A stretch of DNA of 64,000 nt. Origin: Dialister micraerophilus DSM 19965 (GTDB taxonomy: Bacteria; Bacillota; Negativicutes; Veillonellales; Dialisteraceae). Positions within the stretch are counted from its first letter, which is position 1, and every line of letters begins with the position of its first letter. Both the position numbers and the translations under genes were made by a program. The DNA lies in assembly GCF_000194985.1 (NCBI RefSeq), contig NZ_GL878519.1, positions 665,570-729,569 of the forward strand. The letters run 5' to 3'. Positions 20,043 through 29,110 of this stretch are shown here, piece after piece. The notes beneath the pieces were generated by a model, which was not told where the DNA came from, ran no database searches, and saw only the letters and a program-made list of their open reading frames with translations.

Positions 20043-22008
20043 TGCACCTCATAGAATGAGCGTGTAAATACTTTATCTTCTTCGGACACATGTCGCTCTT
20101 CGTCTTCCATTTCGGAGTAATTTACATAGAGTTTGTTCTTGTCGATAAGAGAGAGTAAAATTTTCTTCTTGTCTTCAAGTGATGCCTTTTCAAATTCTTC
20201 TTCAGCCTTTTGTAAATCAGCTTTAGTAATATACGGCACAATGCGTTTATCATTGTAAATTTCTTCTTTTATTTGTGAAATATTATGTCCGCTCGCCTTT
20301 TGCACTCTATTTACAAGGTACTGTGCGTCTTCCAAAAGTTCACAATATACAAATGAACCTCCGCCTTGCCAATTTACGGCTTTCGATATACCCCCTTGTT
20401 CACCTTCGATAACTTTTTTCAGTCTTTCGACGGTAATATCTTTTATATAGTCCATCTGCTCTATACCGATATAACGACGTCCCATCTTATGAGCAACGGC
20501 AGCGGTAGTACCGGAACCCAAATTAAAATCGAGAACGATATCATTTTCTTTGGTTGAAGATAACAAAATATCCTTTATTAATCTCTCTGGCTTTTGTCCT
20601 TCTCCAAACCCTTTTATTCCCTCTTTATTAATATTTCCCATATCTTTCTCATAGCCTACATCCCAAAAATCACCTCTTAAAATAGTCAACTCCTTATCTT
20701 CATTAAATTTCCAACTCAAAGGTTCCATTCTTTCATACCCTGAATCAGTATCAAATATTAATTCATATTCATCACTATTTTCTTTAAAAACTTTATAAAC
20801 ATAATTTCTTGATTTACTTTTTTCTTTACGTTCAAATATCTTAAATTTTTCATCTATTCTATCTACAGCCCACTTTGAAGGTTTATCTCTTCTATATATT
20901 TTTTCATGATTTTTTTGTATATATTTTTTTATATCTTTAAAGTCAAAATATTTTTTTATATCTATATTTTCATAATTTTCAAAAACTTTAATTATTTTAT
21001 CTCTTAAAGAAGTAAAAGTTTCACCATCAAAATAAATTGTATAATTTACTTCATACTCACTCATTACATCATTTATTTTAGATAAATTTATAGTATTTTT
21101 CTTATATAACAAAATAAATTCTTTATTTTTTATAAACTTAATATTTGCAAATCTTCTTTTTACACCGCTAGATGGTGACATTTTTTACAGCTATATTATT
21201 TACAAAATTTTCTTTCCCAAAAATATCGTCCATAAGCACTTTTAGATATGCCTGTTCATTGTCGTCACATTGCACGAAAATTACTCCGTCATCTCTTAGT
21301 AGTTTTCTTGCGAGTTCGAGTCTGTTTTTCATGAATGTGAGCCATGTAGAGTGATTGAAATTGTCGTTGTAATTAAAGCTGTCGTTTCCCGTATTATACG
21401 GCGGATCGATATAGATACATTTTACTTTGCCTTCGTAACGTTTCAGAAGTGATGCGAGTGCGAGCAGATTATTTCCTTTTATGATAAGGTTGTCATCTTC
21501 CGAAAAAGTTTTACAAGGTTTTACCCCCCCCCACACTGTACCACGCAGCATGCGTGAAGACTTTCGGTTCCATAAGTCTTCGTACTTCATCTATTGCAAG
21601 TGTTTCATTATAAAATATTTCACTTCTTTTTTGATCGTCTTTTGTCTGTCCGCCTTCGAGTATGCAGTCTTTATACGGAAAATCTAAAACTACATCGTTT
21701 TTCCCGCTTAAGTATTCTCCATGTACTGTAAGTCCTATTTTGTTTGCATATGCGGTATAAGAGTCCGGTAAAAATTCCTTTGATTCAACAGTCCATGCCG
21801 TCTTACTTTTATCGAACACAAGAGTTCCGTCTACATCAACAAAAAACGTTTTTTTGATTTCTTCATCGGAAAGCAAAAGTTTTATAAACTCTTTGTTCAT
21901 TGTTTGAATATCTTCATACACTTTCGCTTTCAGAAGTGTACCGTCTTCGGCAATATATTTCTCTTTACTCTTGAGTAAGTTCTCGAGTTTATCATAAAAT
22001 CTGCTCAT
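20039..22008 (-). pseudogene. mod: Type III DNA methyltransferase Mod, phase-variable, out of frame as sequenced
   Basis: The gene lies in three frames. Part 1 (22008 to about 21530) is the conserved N-terminus, with DVDGTLVFDK, VVLDFPYKD and GGQTKDDQKR. Part 2 (to about 21180) holds IKGNNLLALASL and catalytic DPPYNTGNDSF. Part 3 (21181-20039) holds the AT-rich target-recognition region and the AdoMet motif LGSGTTAAVAHKMGRRYIG. The first break is in a G9 tract; G8 would restore the frame. The second is in an A6 run, where A5 would join NNIAVK to MSPSSG. This gives the beta-class order: catalytic motif, recognition domain, AdoMet motif. The start at 22008 follows an AGGTG site. Poly-G switching of mod genes is a known mechanism of phase variation; the A6 break may be a real lesion or a sequence error. 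Confidence 0.85.
21524..21532 (-). repeat. G9 homopolymer tract inside mod
   Basis: Nine C on the plus strand (nine G on the coding strand) sit exactly where the reading frame of the methyltransferase changes. Frame 1 runs out to a stop soon after the tract, while the catalytic domain continues in the frame that needs one G fewer. Tract length and location fit slipped-strand phase variation. Confidence 0.85.
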
Positions 22009-22136
22009 TTTTGCACCTTTTCTCAAAAATTACTATTTATCGTAAATTAATATTCTAATAAACACTGTTTTTTACATATTACCTTTTATTTTACCTTTTA
22101 TTTTAATTTCACTCAAATTTTTATTTTTTGCAATGT

Positions 22137-22165
22137 AAAAGGACGAGTTTGCTGTTCGTCCTTTT
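22137..22165 (-). terminator. Terminator of the lemA operon
   Basis: AAAAGGACGA (22137-22146) pairs with TCGTCCTTTT (22156-22165). On the minus strand it follows the lemA stop at 22201. The flanking T/A runs could also let it work in the other direction. Confidence 0.75.
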
Positions 22166-22174
22166 GTGTTTTTA
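22157..22174 (+). repeat. 18-bp inverted repeat, right copy, flanking the R-M locus
   Basis: CGTCCTTTTGTGTTTTTA is an exact inverted copy of the left repeat at 17346-17363. Both copies form one arm and the tail of a terminator hairpin. Confidence 0.7.
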
Positions 22175-22200
22175 TGAAAATTTTTTCAGTTTTTCTTTTT

Positions 22201-22920
22201 TCAAAAGAATACTTCTTTTGATTTTTGTTTTATTTCTTCGTTTGCGATGAACGGTATGCGTGTTGTTCTGCCTTCTTTTGCCGCTACTATTTTTTTCAGC
22301 GGGAATTCGAATATTTCTCTGTTCCATGTGTTTACCGCATCGTTGTAGAGTGTTCTTGCCGCAGTGATTTCTCTTTGCAGGTATGAGTTTTGTTGTATTG
22401 CGTCTTGTATGGTGTCTTGGCTTTTGAGTTCGGGGTAGTTTTCGAGTGCTATATTTATGTTTTTGGTTGCAATGTTCATTTTTCTGTCGGCTTCGTTTCT
22501 TGTTTCGTCTGTGAAGTTTCCGCTTCTGTATTTTGCTATATCGGTTAATATTTTTTCATCGGTATTGATGGATTTTTCTACGAGTTTTGCAAGGTTTTCA
22601 AGTATTATTACTCTTTGTTCCATGTAGTTGTCTATTTCGGATGCTGCCGTTTGTATTCTTTGTTCCATTGCGTTGAAGTGTGCGCTGATTTTTCCCATTG
22701 CCCACCACGGGTATATTCCTATGACGAGGCCGATTGCTCCTACTATGTAGTCTTTGGAGTATATTCCGTATGCGATGAGTAGTATTCCTACGAGTATTAC
22801 TATGTAGGGTAATATTTTTTCGCCGCTTGTCGCGGTTACTGCGATTTGTTTGGGTATAACGTGTATTTCTCGTCCTTCTTTCATTATTTCGCTGTTCATT
22901 TCGTCTAATTGATTTGCCAT
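22201..22920 (-). CDS. lemA: LemA family protein
   Basis: The protein is 239 residues. After a roughly 35-residue hydrophilic start there are two adjacent hydrophobic segments (about residues 36-54 and 58-75). A long helical domain follows with the LemA pattern: multiple amphipathic helices, then LYNDAVNTWNREIFEFPLK near residue 190. LemA proteins are membrane-anchored helical-bundle proteins of uncertain function. The gene lies 4 bp after a large membrane protein on the same strand and is followed by a terminator, so the two form an operon. The second membrane segment near the N-terminus is unlike the single anchor of many LemA proteins. Confidence 0.8.
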   Translation of the reverse strand: MANQLDEMNSEIMKEGREIHVIPKQIAVTATSGEKILPYIVILVGILLIAYGIYSKDYIVGAIGLVIGIYPWWAMGKISAHFNAMEQRIQTAASEIDNYMEQRVIILENLAKLVEKSINTDEKILTDIAKYRSGNFTDETRNEADRKMNIATKNINIALENYPELKSQDTIQDAIQQNSYLQREITAARTLYNDAVNTWNREIFEFPLKKIVAAKEGRTTRIPFIANEEIKQKSKEVFF

Positions 22921-22924
22921 TTTT

Positions 22925-24661
22925 TTACCTCTTTTTCGTATAAATTTGTGCGGTGTAGTAGTCTTTGTATATTTTTCTTCCTTTTGTTTTGTTCAGTTCG
23001 CATTCGTTTGCTATTTTTATAATATCATTTTCGCTTGCGTCGGTGTTTACTTTTTTTATTTCTATTTGTGTTGTTTTTTGTATCGGTATGTATTCTTCCC
23101 ATTGTACCGGTACGGAGTAAATTCGTCCGTTTCCCGCCATTCTCGGTATGTAGTCTGTGTGAGTTTTCGTTTTGTATGAGTGTGCGGTTATTTCTACGAT
23201 GTCGCTTTCATTTTTTTCTTCTCGTATGCGTGTTTTCAACATTGTTCGTACATTTACCGCGTTTGCCGGTTTGAGCAGATTTATGTCAAGAAGGTTTGCA
23301 AGCATTTCCATAAGGTATGTGTTGCAGTTATAGTTGTAGCGTTTTTTGTAGATGTATTCGCTTGATTTCATTTGTTGGTACAAGGGGATTGAAAGCAGCG
23401 GCATGAATGATGCGAACATATGCTCAAAGTATTCGCAGTTGTAGTTTATGAATTTTTCGCGTGTTCGATCATATGAGAAGTCTATGTAGTTTTCCGGTGT
23501 TGTGTCCATTGCCCAGTTTCTCATATGTTTTGCTTCTATTTCGTTTATTTTCCGGTTTTTTCTGAATATGAAATCATCTCCATATGGGGAGTTTTCAAAT
23601 ATTTCTTTGAAGTTTTGTTGTGCGAGCGGTGTGAAGAGAAGGCGGAATTCTACTTCGTTGTTTCGGTTTTGTGCGTTGAATGTCGCATCAAATTCTTCGT
23701 TTGACATTCCTTGTATTTTTCCGTCTGTGGTCATTTCTCTTATTTTTAAATTTTTTTGTTTTATGTCGAAGAGTGTAGTTTTTTTGCTATGAGGAATGCG
23801 TGAGAATGTAAGGTTTGCCGCAGCATCGTTTCCGTATACGAGTGTCGTTTGTTCGTTGTAGTAGGGTCCGGGTTTTTCTACGCTTGCCGTGAGTGTCTGA
23901 TAGACGGTTCTTGAGTGTCTTTTCCCTTGTGAGTCGGTGGTGTATACGGTGTATGATACTGTTCTTTGTCCGGTGTATGTGTATATGCCTATGCTGTGTA
24001 CGAGTTCTTTTATGAATACGAACGGATTTCCCAGAATGTCTCCCGAGAGGAGATCGAGTGTGGAGTAGTCTTCATTTTTCGTTTCGTATAGGTTGTATTT
24101 TGTTACAAGTTGTTCAAAGCGTTTCATATTGAAGTTGTAGTCCAAATTTATGAACGGGATTACTTTTCGTATGAGAAAGTGTGTCATTTCTCTATGAAAC
24201 AGCGAGTTCAAAGGATACATTTGTTTGTATGCTTCTCTTTGTTTTTGCATGAGGTTTTCTTCTTTTTGTTGCAAAAGGTTTGCGAAAATTTTGGCTTTCT
24301 TTTTGAAGTTTATCGCTCCTATAATACTTAAGATTATTACAATCAAAATAATTATGTAGTTTATAGGATTTTGATTTTTGTCGATAAAGTAAAACCAAAG
24401 TCCTGTTCCGATTGCAATAAAAAGACAGAGTGCAAATAGTCCGAAAATATTTTCCCGACTTTTTTTCGCATTCGAAAGTTTTTGACTGTCTTGGTAGAGT
24501 TCGTCATATTCTTTTATAAGTTTTCTGTTTTCTTCCATATTCAAACCGGATTTTTTTACGAGTTCGTCAAAATATTTTTCCGTTTCGTTTTTGAATTTGT
24601 CTTTTAATTGTTCTCTGTAATATTTCGCCGGTTCGAGAAGTCCTTCGTCATAGTTTCGCAT
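22925..24661 (-). CDS. Large membrane protein of unknown function, LemA partner
   Basis: The protein has 578 residues from ATG 24661, chosen because an AAAGAGG site precedes it; the longer frame to 24712 lacks one. The N-terminus is coiled-coil-like and highly charged, followed by two transmembrane helices near residues 72-90 and 98-117. The remaining 450 residues are soluble, rich in aromatic residues, with no recognised domain. A YTYTGQRTVSYTVYTTD segment is beta-like. The 4-bp spacing to lemA suggests a common membrane complex. The general arrangement resembles LemA operons with a large partner of unknown role, but I do not recognise the family. Confidence 0.65.
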   Translation of the reverse strand: MRNYDEGLLEPAKYYREQLKDKFKNETEKYFDELVKKSGLNMEENRKLIKEYDELYQDSQKLSNAKKSRENIFGLFALCLFIAIGTGLWFYFIDKNQNPINYIIILIVIILSIIGAINFKKKAKIFANLLQQKEENLMQKQREAYKQMYPLNSLFHREMTHFLIRKVIPFINLDYNFNMKRFEQLVTKYNLYETKNEDYSTLDLLSGDILGNPFVFIKELVHSIGIYTYTGQRTVSYTVYTTDSQGKRHSRTVYQTLTASVEKPGPYYNEQTTLVYGNDAAANLTFSRIPHSKKTTLFDIKQKNLKIREMTTDGKIQGMSNEEFDATFNAQNRNNEVEFRLLFTPLAQQNFKEIFENSPYGDDFIFRKNRKINEIEAKHMRNWAMDTTPENYIDFSYDRTREKFINYNCEYFEHMFASFMPLLSIPLYQQMKSSEYIYKKRYNYNCNTYLMEMLANLLDINLLKPANAVNVRTMLKTRIREEKNESDIVEITAHSYKTKTHTDYIPRMAGNGRIYSVPVQWEEYIPIQKTTQIEIKKVNTDASENDIIKIANECELNKTKGRKIYKDYYTAQIYTKKR

Positions 24662-24894
24662 ATTATCCTCTTTCAATTTTGTGTATATTATACAACATTT
24701 CTTTGTAAACATTCATTTTGTTTTTTATTTTTATCTCTTTACTGTTTTGCAAGAATGTATTACAATTTTATATACATTTTTACGAAAGTTTTTACTTGTT
24801 TTATAAAATTTTCAATTGAGTTCAAAGTGCATAAATCGTTTTTTTCTTGTAGGCACTTTCATGTTTTATTTTACAGACCGAAGGGGGCGTTATA

Positions 24895-25599
24895 TTGCAT
24901 AAGAGTGCGGCATTTACGGCTTTTGAGGAGGCTTTTCCGTATACTATACCTCTTTTTGCCGGTTTTTGGTTTGTGGGTATTTCTTACGGTGTTTATATGC
25001 ATTCAATGGGATTCAATTTTATTTATCCTACACTTATGGCAGCAATTATTTATGGCGGGTCTTTGGAGTTTGTAACCGTTTCAATGCTCCTTTCTTCTTT
25101 CGCTCCTTTGGAAACGGCTTTGATTGCGTTTATAATTCAGGCAAGGCATCTTTTTTACGGTCTTTCTCTTTTGGAGAAGTACAGTGGAACAGGTAGGAAA
25201 AAGCCGTTTTTACTTTTTTGGCTTAGTGACGAAGCTTTCGCTTTGAATTATTCGGCACGCATTCCCAAGGATGTAGATCGTTCATGGTTTTATTTATGGA
25301 TTTCGCTGCTTTTGTATATATATTGGGTGAGCGGAGCTTTTCTCGGCGGTCTTTTAAGTAATCTCATTACGTTCAATACAAACGGTTTGAGTTTTGTAAT
25401 CGTTACTTTGTTTATCGTAATATTCTTAAATCATATGAGAAATGAAAGAAGTAAGTTGTCTTCATACATGGGTCTTTTCGTTTCGGCGATTTGTCTTGTT
25501 ATTTTCGGTGCCGATTCGTTTACAATTCCGACTATGATTGCTCTTGTAGCGTTACTTACAATTTTCCGTAAACAAATTGAAAAGAGGTATGAAAAATGA
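24895..25599 (+). CDS. azlC: AzlC family branched-chain amino acid exporter, large subunit
   Basis: The 234-residue integral membrane protein matches AzlC throughout: FTAFEEAFPYTIPLFAGF at the start, MAAIIYGGSLEFV, IQARHLFYGLSLLE, LSDEAFAL and six or seven hydrophobic segments. AzlC/AzlD pairs export branched-chain amino acids or related compounds. The start is a TTG at 24895 about eight bases after AAGGGGG. The stop overlaps the azlD start by a few bases, typical of translational coupling. Confidence 0.92.
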   Translation: MHKSAAFTAFEEAFPYTIPLFAGFWFVGISYGVYMHSMGFNFIYPTLMAAIIYGGSLEFVTVSMLLSSFAPLETALIAFIIQARHLFYGLSLLEKYSGTGRKKPFLLFWLSDEAFALNYSARIPKDVDRSWFYLWISLLLYIYWVSGAFLGGLLSNLITFNTNGLSFVIVTLFIVIFLNHMRNERSKLSSYMGLFVSAICLVIFGADSFTIPTMIALVALLTIFRKQIEKRYEK

Positions 25600-25934
25600 C
25601 AAGTATGCCCCTTTATCAGCAAATTGCAGTTATAGCGATTTGTGCCGTCGTTACAATTGCCACCAGAGTTGTTCCTTTTTTGATTTTCAAGCCGGATAAG
25701 CCGCTTCCGCCTTATATGGAGTACTTGGGAAAAGTTCTCCCCGGTGCGGTTTTCGGTATGATTGTCGTGTATTGTTTGAGAAATACTCCCGTTTGCAAGT
25801 ATCCTTACGGTATACCGGAAATCATAGGTATCGTGGTAACGGTTGCAGTTCATCTTTATAAGAAAAATATGATGATTTCAATGGTTGCCGGTACAATTGT
25901 TTACATGATTTCCGTACAGATGATTTTCATTTAG
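25596..25934 (+). CDS. azlD: AzlD family branched-chain amino acid exporter, small subunit
   Basis: The 112-residue membrane protein has four hydrophobic helices and the AzlD patterns ATRVVPFLIF near residue 22 and LPPYMEYLGKVLPGAVFGM. It pairs with the AzlC encoded directly upstream with overlapping stop and start. It is followed by the first copy of a 57-bp terminator repeat at 25953-26009. Confidence 0.92.
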   Translation: MTSMPLYQQIAVIAICAVVTIATRVVPFLIFKPDKPLPPYMEYLGKVLPGAVFGMIVVYCLRNTPVCKYPYGIPEIIGIVVTVAVHLYKKNMMISMVAGTIVYMISVQMIFI

Positions 25935-25952
25935 AAATATAAAGACTTAAAT

Positions 25953-26009
25953 AAAAAAGAACTTTATCTTCGATTTCTCTTTTGAGTATCGTCGATAAGG
26001 TTCTTTTTA
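25953..26009. repeat. 57-bp direct repeat, left copy; terminator
   Basis: Identical over 57 bases to 26577-26633 and in the same orientation. The repeat is a terminator hairpin: an AAGAAC...TTATC arm against GATAA...GTTCTT, with flanking A and T runs so that it can work in both directions. Its last three bases are the stop codon of the toxin gene on the minus strand. It also serves azlCD arriving from the plus strand. Confidence 0.9.
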
Positions 26010-26270
26010 CTTGTCTCTATAATGGGAACCGCATTGTGCTATTAAAACGGTATCGTTTTTTATTTTATATACTATACGATTTTTACTGTCAATTCTCCTA
26101 CTCCAATACCCTGAAAAATTGCCTTTCAACGGTTCGGGATTTCCAATTCCTTCGTACAAATTTCTGTCTATATCTTTCAACAGCATCAAAATTCTTTTCA
26201 ATGTTTTCTTATCTTGTTTTATCCAATAATTGAAATCCTCCCACGCTTCGTCAGACCACGATTTAATCAT
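26007..26270 (-). CDS. Txe/YoeB family toxin of a toxin-antitoxin pair
   Basis: The 87-residue toxin starts at ATG 26270; the open frame upstream to 26309 is inside the antitoxin gene. It carries the family pattern SWSDEAWEDFNYW at the start, GNPEPLKGNFSGYWSRRID in the middle and a C-terminal CGSHYRDK. YoeB toxins are ribosome-dependent mRNA interferases. The gene overlaps the antitoxin by eight bases. Its TAA stop is the last codon of the left 57-bp repeat, exactly as the stop of the upstream membrane-protein gene is for the right repeat. Confidence 0.9.
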   Translation of the reverse strand: MIKSWSDEAWEDFNYWIKQDKKTLKRILMLLKDIDRNLYEGIGNPEPLKGNFSGYWSRRIDSKNRIVYKIKNDTVLIAQCGSHYRDK

Positions 26271-26520
26271 AGAACTCCACCTCGTGAATTGTTCCCTTTC
26301 CGTTTTCAAGTTGTTCTATAGATTTTTTAAGTCTTTTCATGTTTTTTTCATTATAAAAAGGATCCGCTTCTATCATAAACGGAATTCGATTTTCACGTGC
26401 AACTTTTACTGCAAATAAAGTAAATGCCGCCGTCATGGTAAGTCCCATACTTTTACATGCTTTTTCCATATTCTTTTTTATATTTTTATCTATGCGAAAA
26501 TTAATTGTTGCCTGTTCCAT
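26263..26520 (-). CDS. RelB/DinJ-type antitoxin
   Basis: The 85-residue protein has a ribbon-helix-helix start (TINFRIDKNIKKNME, then GLTMTAAFTLFAVKVARENRIPF) and an acidic-basic C-terminal tail expected to wrap the toxin, ending GTIHEVEFYD. It precedes and overlaps the toxin gene. A GGGAGG ribosome site lies just upstream of the ATG. Pairing a DinJ-type antitoxin with a YoeB-type toxin is a known mixed arrangement. It probably represses its own promoter, though no operator is obvious in the short upstream spacer. Confidence 0.85.
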   Translation of the reverse strand: MEQATINFRIDKNIKKNMEKACKSMGLTMTAAFTLFAVKVARENRIPFMIEADPFYNEKNMKRLKKSIEQLENGKGTIHEVEFYD

Positions 26521-26576
26521 ACTTACCTCCCATATACATCATAAATACATTGTATATATTTTTCTGAAATTTGTCA

Positions 26577-26633
26577 AAAAAAGAACTTTATCTTCGATTT
26601 CTCTTTTGAGTATCGTCGATAAGGTTCTTTTTA
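26577..26633. repeat. 57-bp direct repeat, right copy; terminator
   Basis: Exact copy of 25953-26009, 624 bp away. Its last three bases are the TAA stop of the DUF2232-like membrane protein on the minus strand, and the hairpin follows as its terminator. Together the two copies bracket the toxin-antitoxin cassette. Confidence 0.9.
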
Positions 26634-27254
26634 TCTTCTTAATGCTTCTTTCAGTTTTTTGTATATTTCTCTTCCTATTTCCTGATTGAAATATGCATAG
26701 CAATATGCGTTTATTATGAATATTACCGTTACGGCTATTATTCCGGATGTCGTATTTACCGATTTTGCCGGATCCGGATCGAAGCCTGTCATTTGTGCGA
26801 GCGGTATCCAAATGAATTTTATTATTTTTACAAGTCTTTCTATAGATGTTGTAAGTATGTCTTTTATTCCCAGTATGTAGATTGAGAATATTATTTTGTA
26901 ACTCATTTCGATTATGTATGCAAGTGCGGTGATGTGCAGTGTTTTTACATAGGACCATTTCTTGTGAAATGCGTATCCCATTGCAAGTCCCAGTGCCGCC
27001 GCATAGAATGCCGTTGTGAGTCCTATTTCCGGTCCGCCGATGAGGTTTACCAGAAGTACTACTATTACCGATGTCGCAATTCCCCATTTCATTCCGCTGA
27101 ATGCGCATATTATCGCTATCGGAACGGGGGATATCAACATAGTAATGAATACGAAGAACGGTGCTATGAGTTTCAAAAGTACGAGTATTGCCGATATTGC
27201 CGCTGCCAATGATGCTTCCGTCAGTTTTTTCGCTTTCAATACAGATGTATTCAT
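26631..27254 (-). CDS. DUF2232/YybS-like or ECF S-component-like membrane protein
   Basis: The 207-residue integral membrane protein has about six hydrophobic helices. The start LTEASLAAAISAILVLL, then PVPIAIICAFSGMKWGIATS and ALGLAMGYAFHKK, matches the YybS/DUF2232 group, which resembles ECF transporter S components. YybS proteins are often near 300 residues, so this one is short. No energising ECF ATPases are in the window. It is cotranscribed or nearly so with the GIY-YIG gene behind it. The substrate is unknown. Confidence 0.65.
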   Translation of the reverse strand: MNTSVLKAKKLTEASLAAAISAILVLLKLIAPFFVFITMLISPVPIAIICAFSGMKWGIATSVIVVLLVNLIGGPEIGLTTAFYAAALGLAMGYAFHKKWSYVKTLHITALAYIIEMSYKIIFSIYILGIKDILTTSIERLVKIIKFIWIPLAQMTGFDPDPAKSVNTTSGIIAVTVIFIINAYCYAYFNQEIGREIYKKLKEALRR

Positions 27255-27276
27255 TCTGTCGCCTTTCCGAATTTTT

Positions 27277-27534
27277 TTATTTTTCTTCTTTTTGTTCTTT
27301 TGTGAGTCTTTTCATTTTTATTTCTTCACTTCTTGCAGTGTGTTCATCTTTCCATTCTTTGTACCATACCAGAGTGACGGGAAGTCTGCTTCTTGTGTAT
27401 TTCGCTCCTTTTCCTTCGTTGTGCGTTTCAAGTCGTTTTTGAAGGTCGGTTGTGTATCCGCTGTACAAACTGTTGTCGCAGCATCTCAGCATGTATGTGA
27501 AGTATTTCTTTTCTTTCATTGTTTTCAGTACCAT
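27277..27534 (-). CDS. GIY-YIG domain nuclease-like protein (YazA/UPF0213)
   Basis: The 85-residue protein spans a single GIY-YIG domain. [18 protein letters not shown] supplies the two motif strands (Y...M and YSGY), and an ARG-containing segment and the K(Y/F)TRSR loop follow. Most family members start at KEKKYF, which would be the ATG at 27519; the frame also opens at 27534, overlapping the eis stop by ten bases, with only a weak ribosome site for either. Members of this small family have no settled function. Confidence 0.85.
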   Translation of the reverse strand: MVLKTMKEKKYFTYMLRCCDNSLYSGYTTDLQKRLETHNEGKGAKYTRSRLPVTLVWYKEWKDEHTARSEEIKMKRLTKEQKEEK

Positions 27535-28784
27535 TCACTTATCCATGTTTTTGCATGCGGAAACATATTTTCACAGAAAAGTACTGCAGATCTCCTGTCT
27601 TGTTCTTCTTCCGTCAACCATTTTATACGTCCTTTTTCGGAGAGTGTTTTAAGGTCTGTCGTTCCTGCAAGAATTTGTGAAAGGTCTCCGATTTTTATGC
27701 AAAAATACGGTTCGGGTACTTGGTCTCCCATTTTCAGTCCGGATATTTCTTCTATGTGAAGTTTCAGGTCATAGATTACGTCTTCTTTTACTACGTGTAT
27801 ATATCCGTTTCTTGCACGAAGATGGTAAATTCCGTTGTTTTCCGAAAGGAAGGGGTCCGTCACGATAAAGCTCAGACTTCCTTCGAGCAAAGGATTGCAC
27901 GAAAGTCCGTCAATTGCCATTACCGGATCGTTTATACGCATCATCATGAACGGAAATGTACGGTTTTCTATGTATTTGTGTTCAGCGCCGTCATTCCAGT
28001 AGAGGTATGATGTGTCGCTTATCGGTTCGTACCATGTGCATTTTTCGACTTGTCCTATATGTGATGCCATGTATGCATAAACTCCACGTCTGCCGTATTC
28101 GTTTGTGAATGCGATTTCGCTGCATATAATGGAGTTTTCGACTATTGCATAGAAAATGTATCCGCATGGATTTTCTTCGTCATACATTATTGCAATGTAT
28201 CCTTCTTGAAGTTGTCCTTCTATATGATTTTTCCATGCTTTTTCATCTCGCACTGTACAACCTTCAAAGTCTTTTGTATATGTTCTGTATATGAAATCCA
28301 GTGTTTTCCATTCTTTTGTATCTTCTATCGTTTGAGTTTTAAATGCACGCTCGGAGATTTTTTTCAAATCTTCGGGGCTTGCACTTCTTTCCCATTGAAA
28401 GGCATAAAATCCGAATCCTAAAGGATAGTAAATTGATGCATCGGACGGCATAAGTATTGTAATCGCCTGTCCTTTTTTGCACGCAAGACGAAGTGCCGAG
28501 CGTATGATTTCTTTTGCGTATCCTTTTCCTCGTGCGGCAGGATGTGTGGCAAGTCCGACAAGGTAGTCTACATTGAATATTTCGTTTCTCAATCGTATTT
28601 TATAGGGTCTGCAGTGTAAGTTGCATGCCGCTTTACCGTTTTCTTCACCGATCAAAACGTCTTTCACGTCACATATTCCGTTGAAGTACCAATCAAAAAA
28701 CGGTTCTCCTCTTTTTTCAAAACAATAATCCCATAACGCTTCTATTGACTTTTCATCGCTTTTTTTTGCTCTGCGAACTTGCAT
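27525..28784 (-). CDS. Eis-family GNAT acetyltransferase with SCP2-like C-terminus
   Basis: The protein is 419 residues. An N-terminal GNAT domain has the acetyl-CoA loop [14 protein letters not shown] near residue 85 and [18 protein letters not shown] second divergent GNAT lobe and an SCP2-like C-terminal domain follow from about residue 300, the Eis three-domain layout. Some Eis proteins acetylate aminoglycosides or other amines; the substrate here is unknown. It has a complete frame and is first in a small operon with the GIY-YIG gene. Confidence 0.85.
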   Translation of the reverse strand: MQVRRAKKSDEKSIEALWDYCFEKRGEPFFDWYFNGICDVKDVLIGEENGKAACNLHCRPYKIRLRNEIFNVDYLVGLATHPAARGKGYAKEIIRSALRLACKKGQAITILMPSDASIYYPLGFGFYAFQWERSASPEDLKKISERAFKTQTIEDTKEWKTLDFIYRTYTKDFEGCTVRDEKAWKNHIEGQLQEGYIAIMYDEENPCGYIFYAIVENSIICSEIAFTNEYGRRGVYAYMASHIGQVEKCTWYEPISDTSYLYWNDGAEHKYIENRTFPFMMMRINDPVMAIDGLSCNPLLEGSLSFIVTDPFLSENNGIYHLRARNGYIHVVKEDVIYDLKLHIEEISGLKMGDQVPEPYFCIKIGDLSQILAGTTDLKTLSEKGRIKWLTEEEQDRRSAVLFCENMFPHAKTWISEWY

Positions 28785-29110
28785 ATATGCTCCTTTTTCT
28801 GTAAATACTTTTTATACAGTATACACAAAACAAATTGAATTGTCTTTAATTTTTGGAAGATTTACAATATTTCGTACACGTTTAGTTGCATTTATACTTT
28901 TATTTTTCATTACGTTCAAGTGCAATTTCATTTTTGTTTTTGAAATATTTATTCCGCATTTTTATTTCATGACTTTTTGTTTATAATTTTTATACATATT
29001 ACTTTTTGTTTATTATAACTAAAATTGAAGTATATCAATATATTATTTTTTATGATATAATTAAGCTGCTGTTTAACGGGATTTTCCCTTTTTTGAAAAA
29101 GGAGTATGTT
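28785..29110. promoter_or_regulatory. Divergent promoter region between eis-like gene and nhaA
   Basis: An AT-rich spacer of about 325 bp. A plus-strand TATAAT at 29056-29061 fits an nhaA promoter with a leader of about 45 bases. Near the eis-like gene a palindromic TATACAGTATAC at about 28813-28824 could be an operator or -10 element for the minus strand. Nothing else was seen. Confidence 0.4.
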
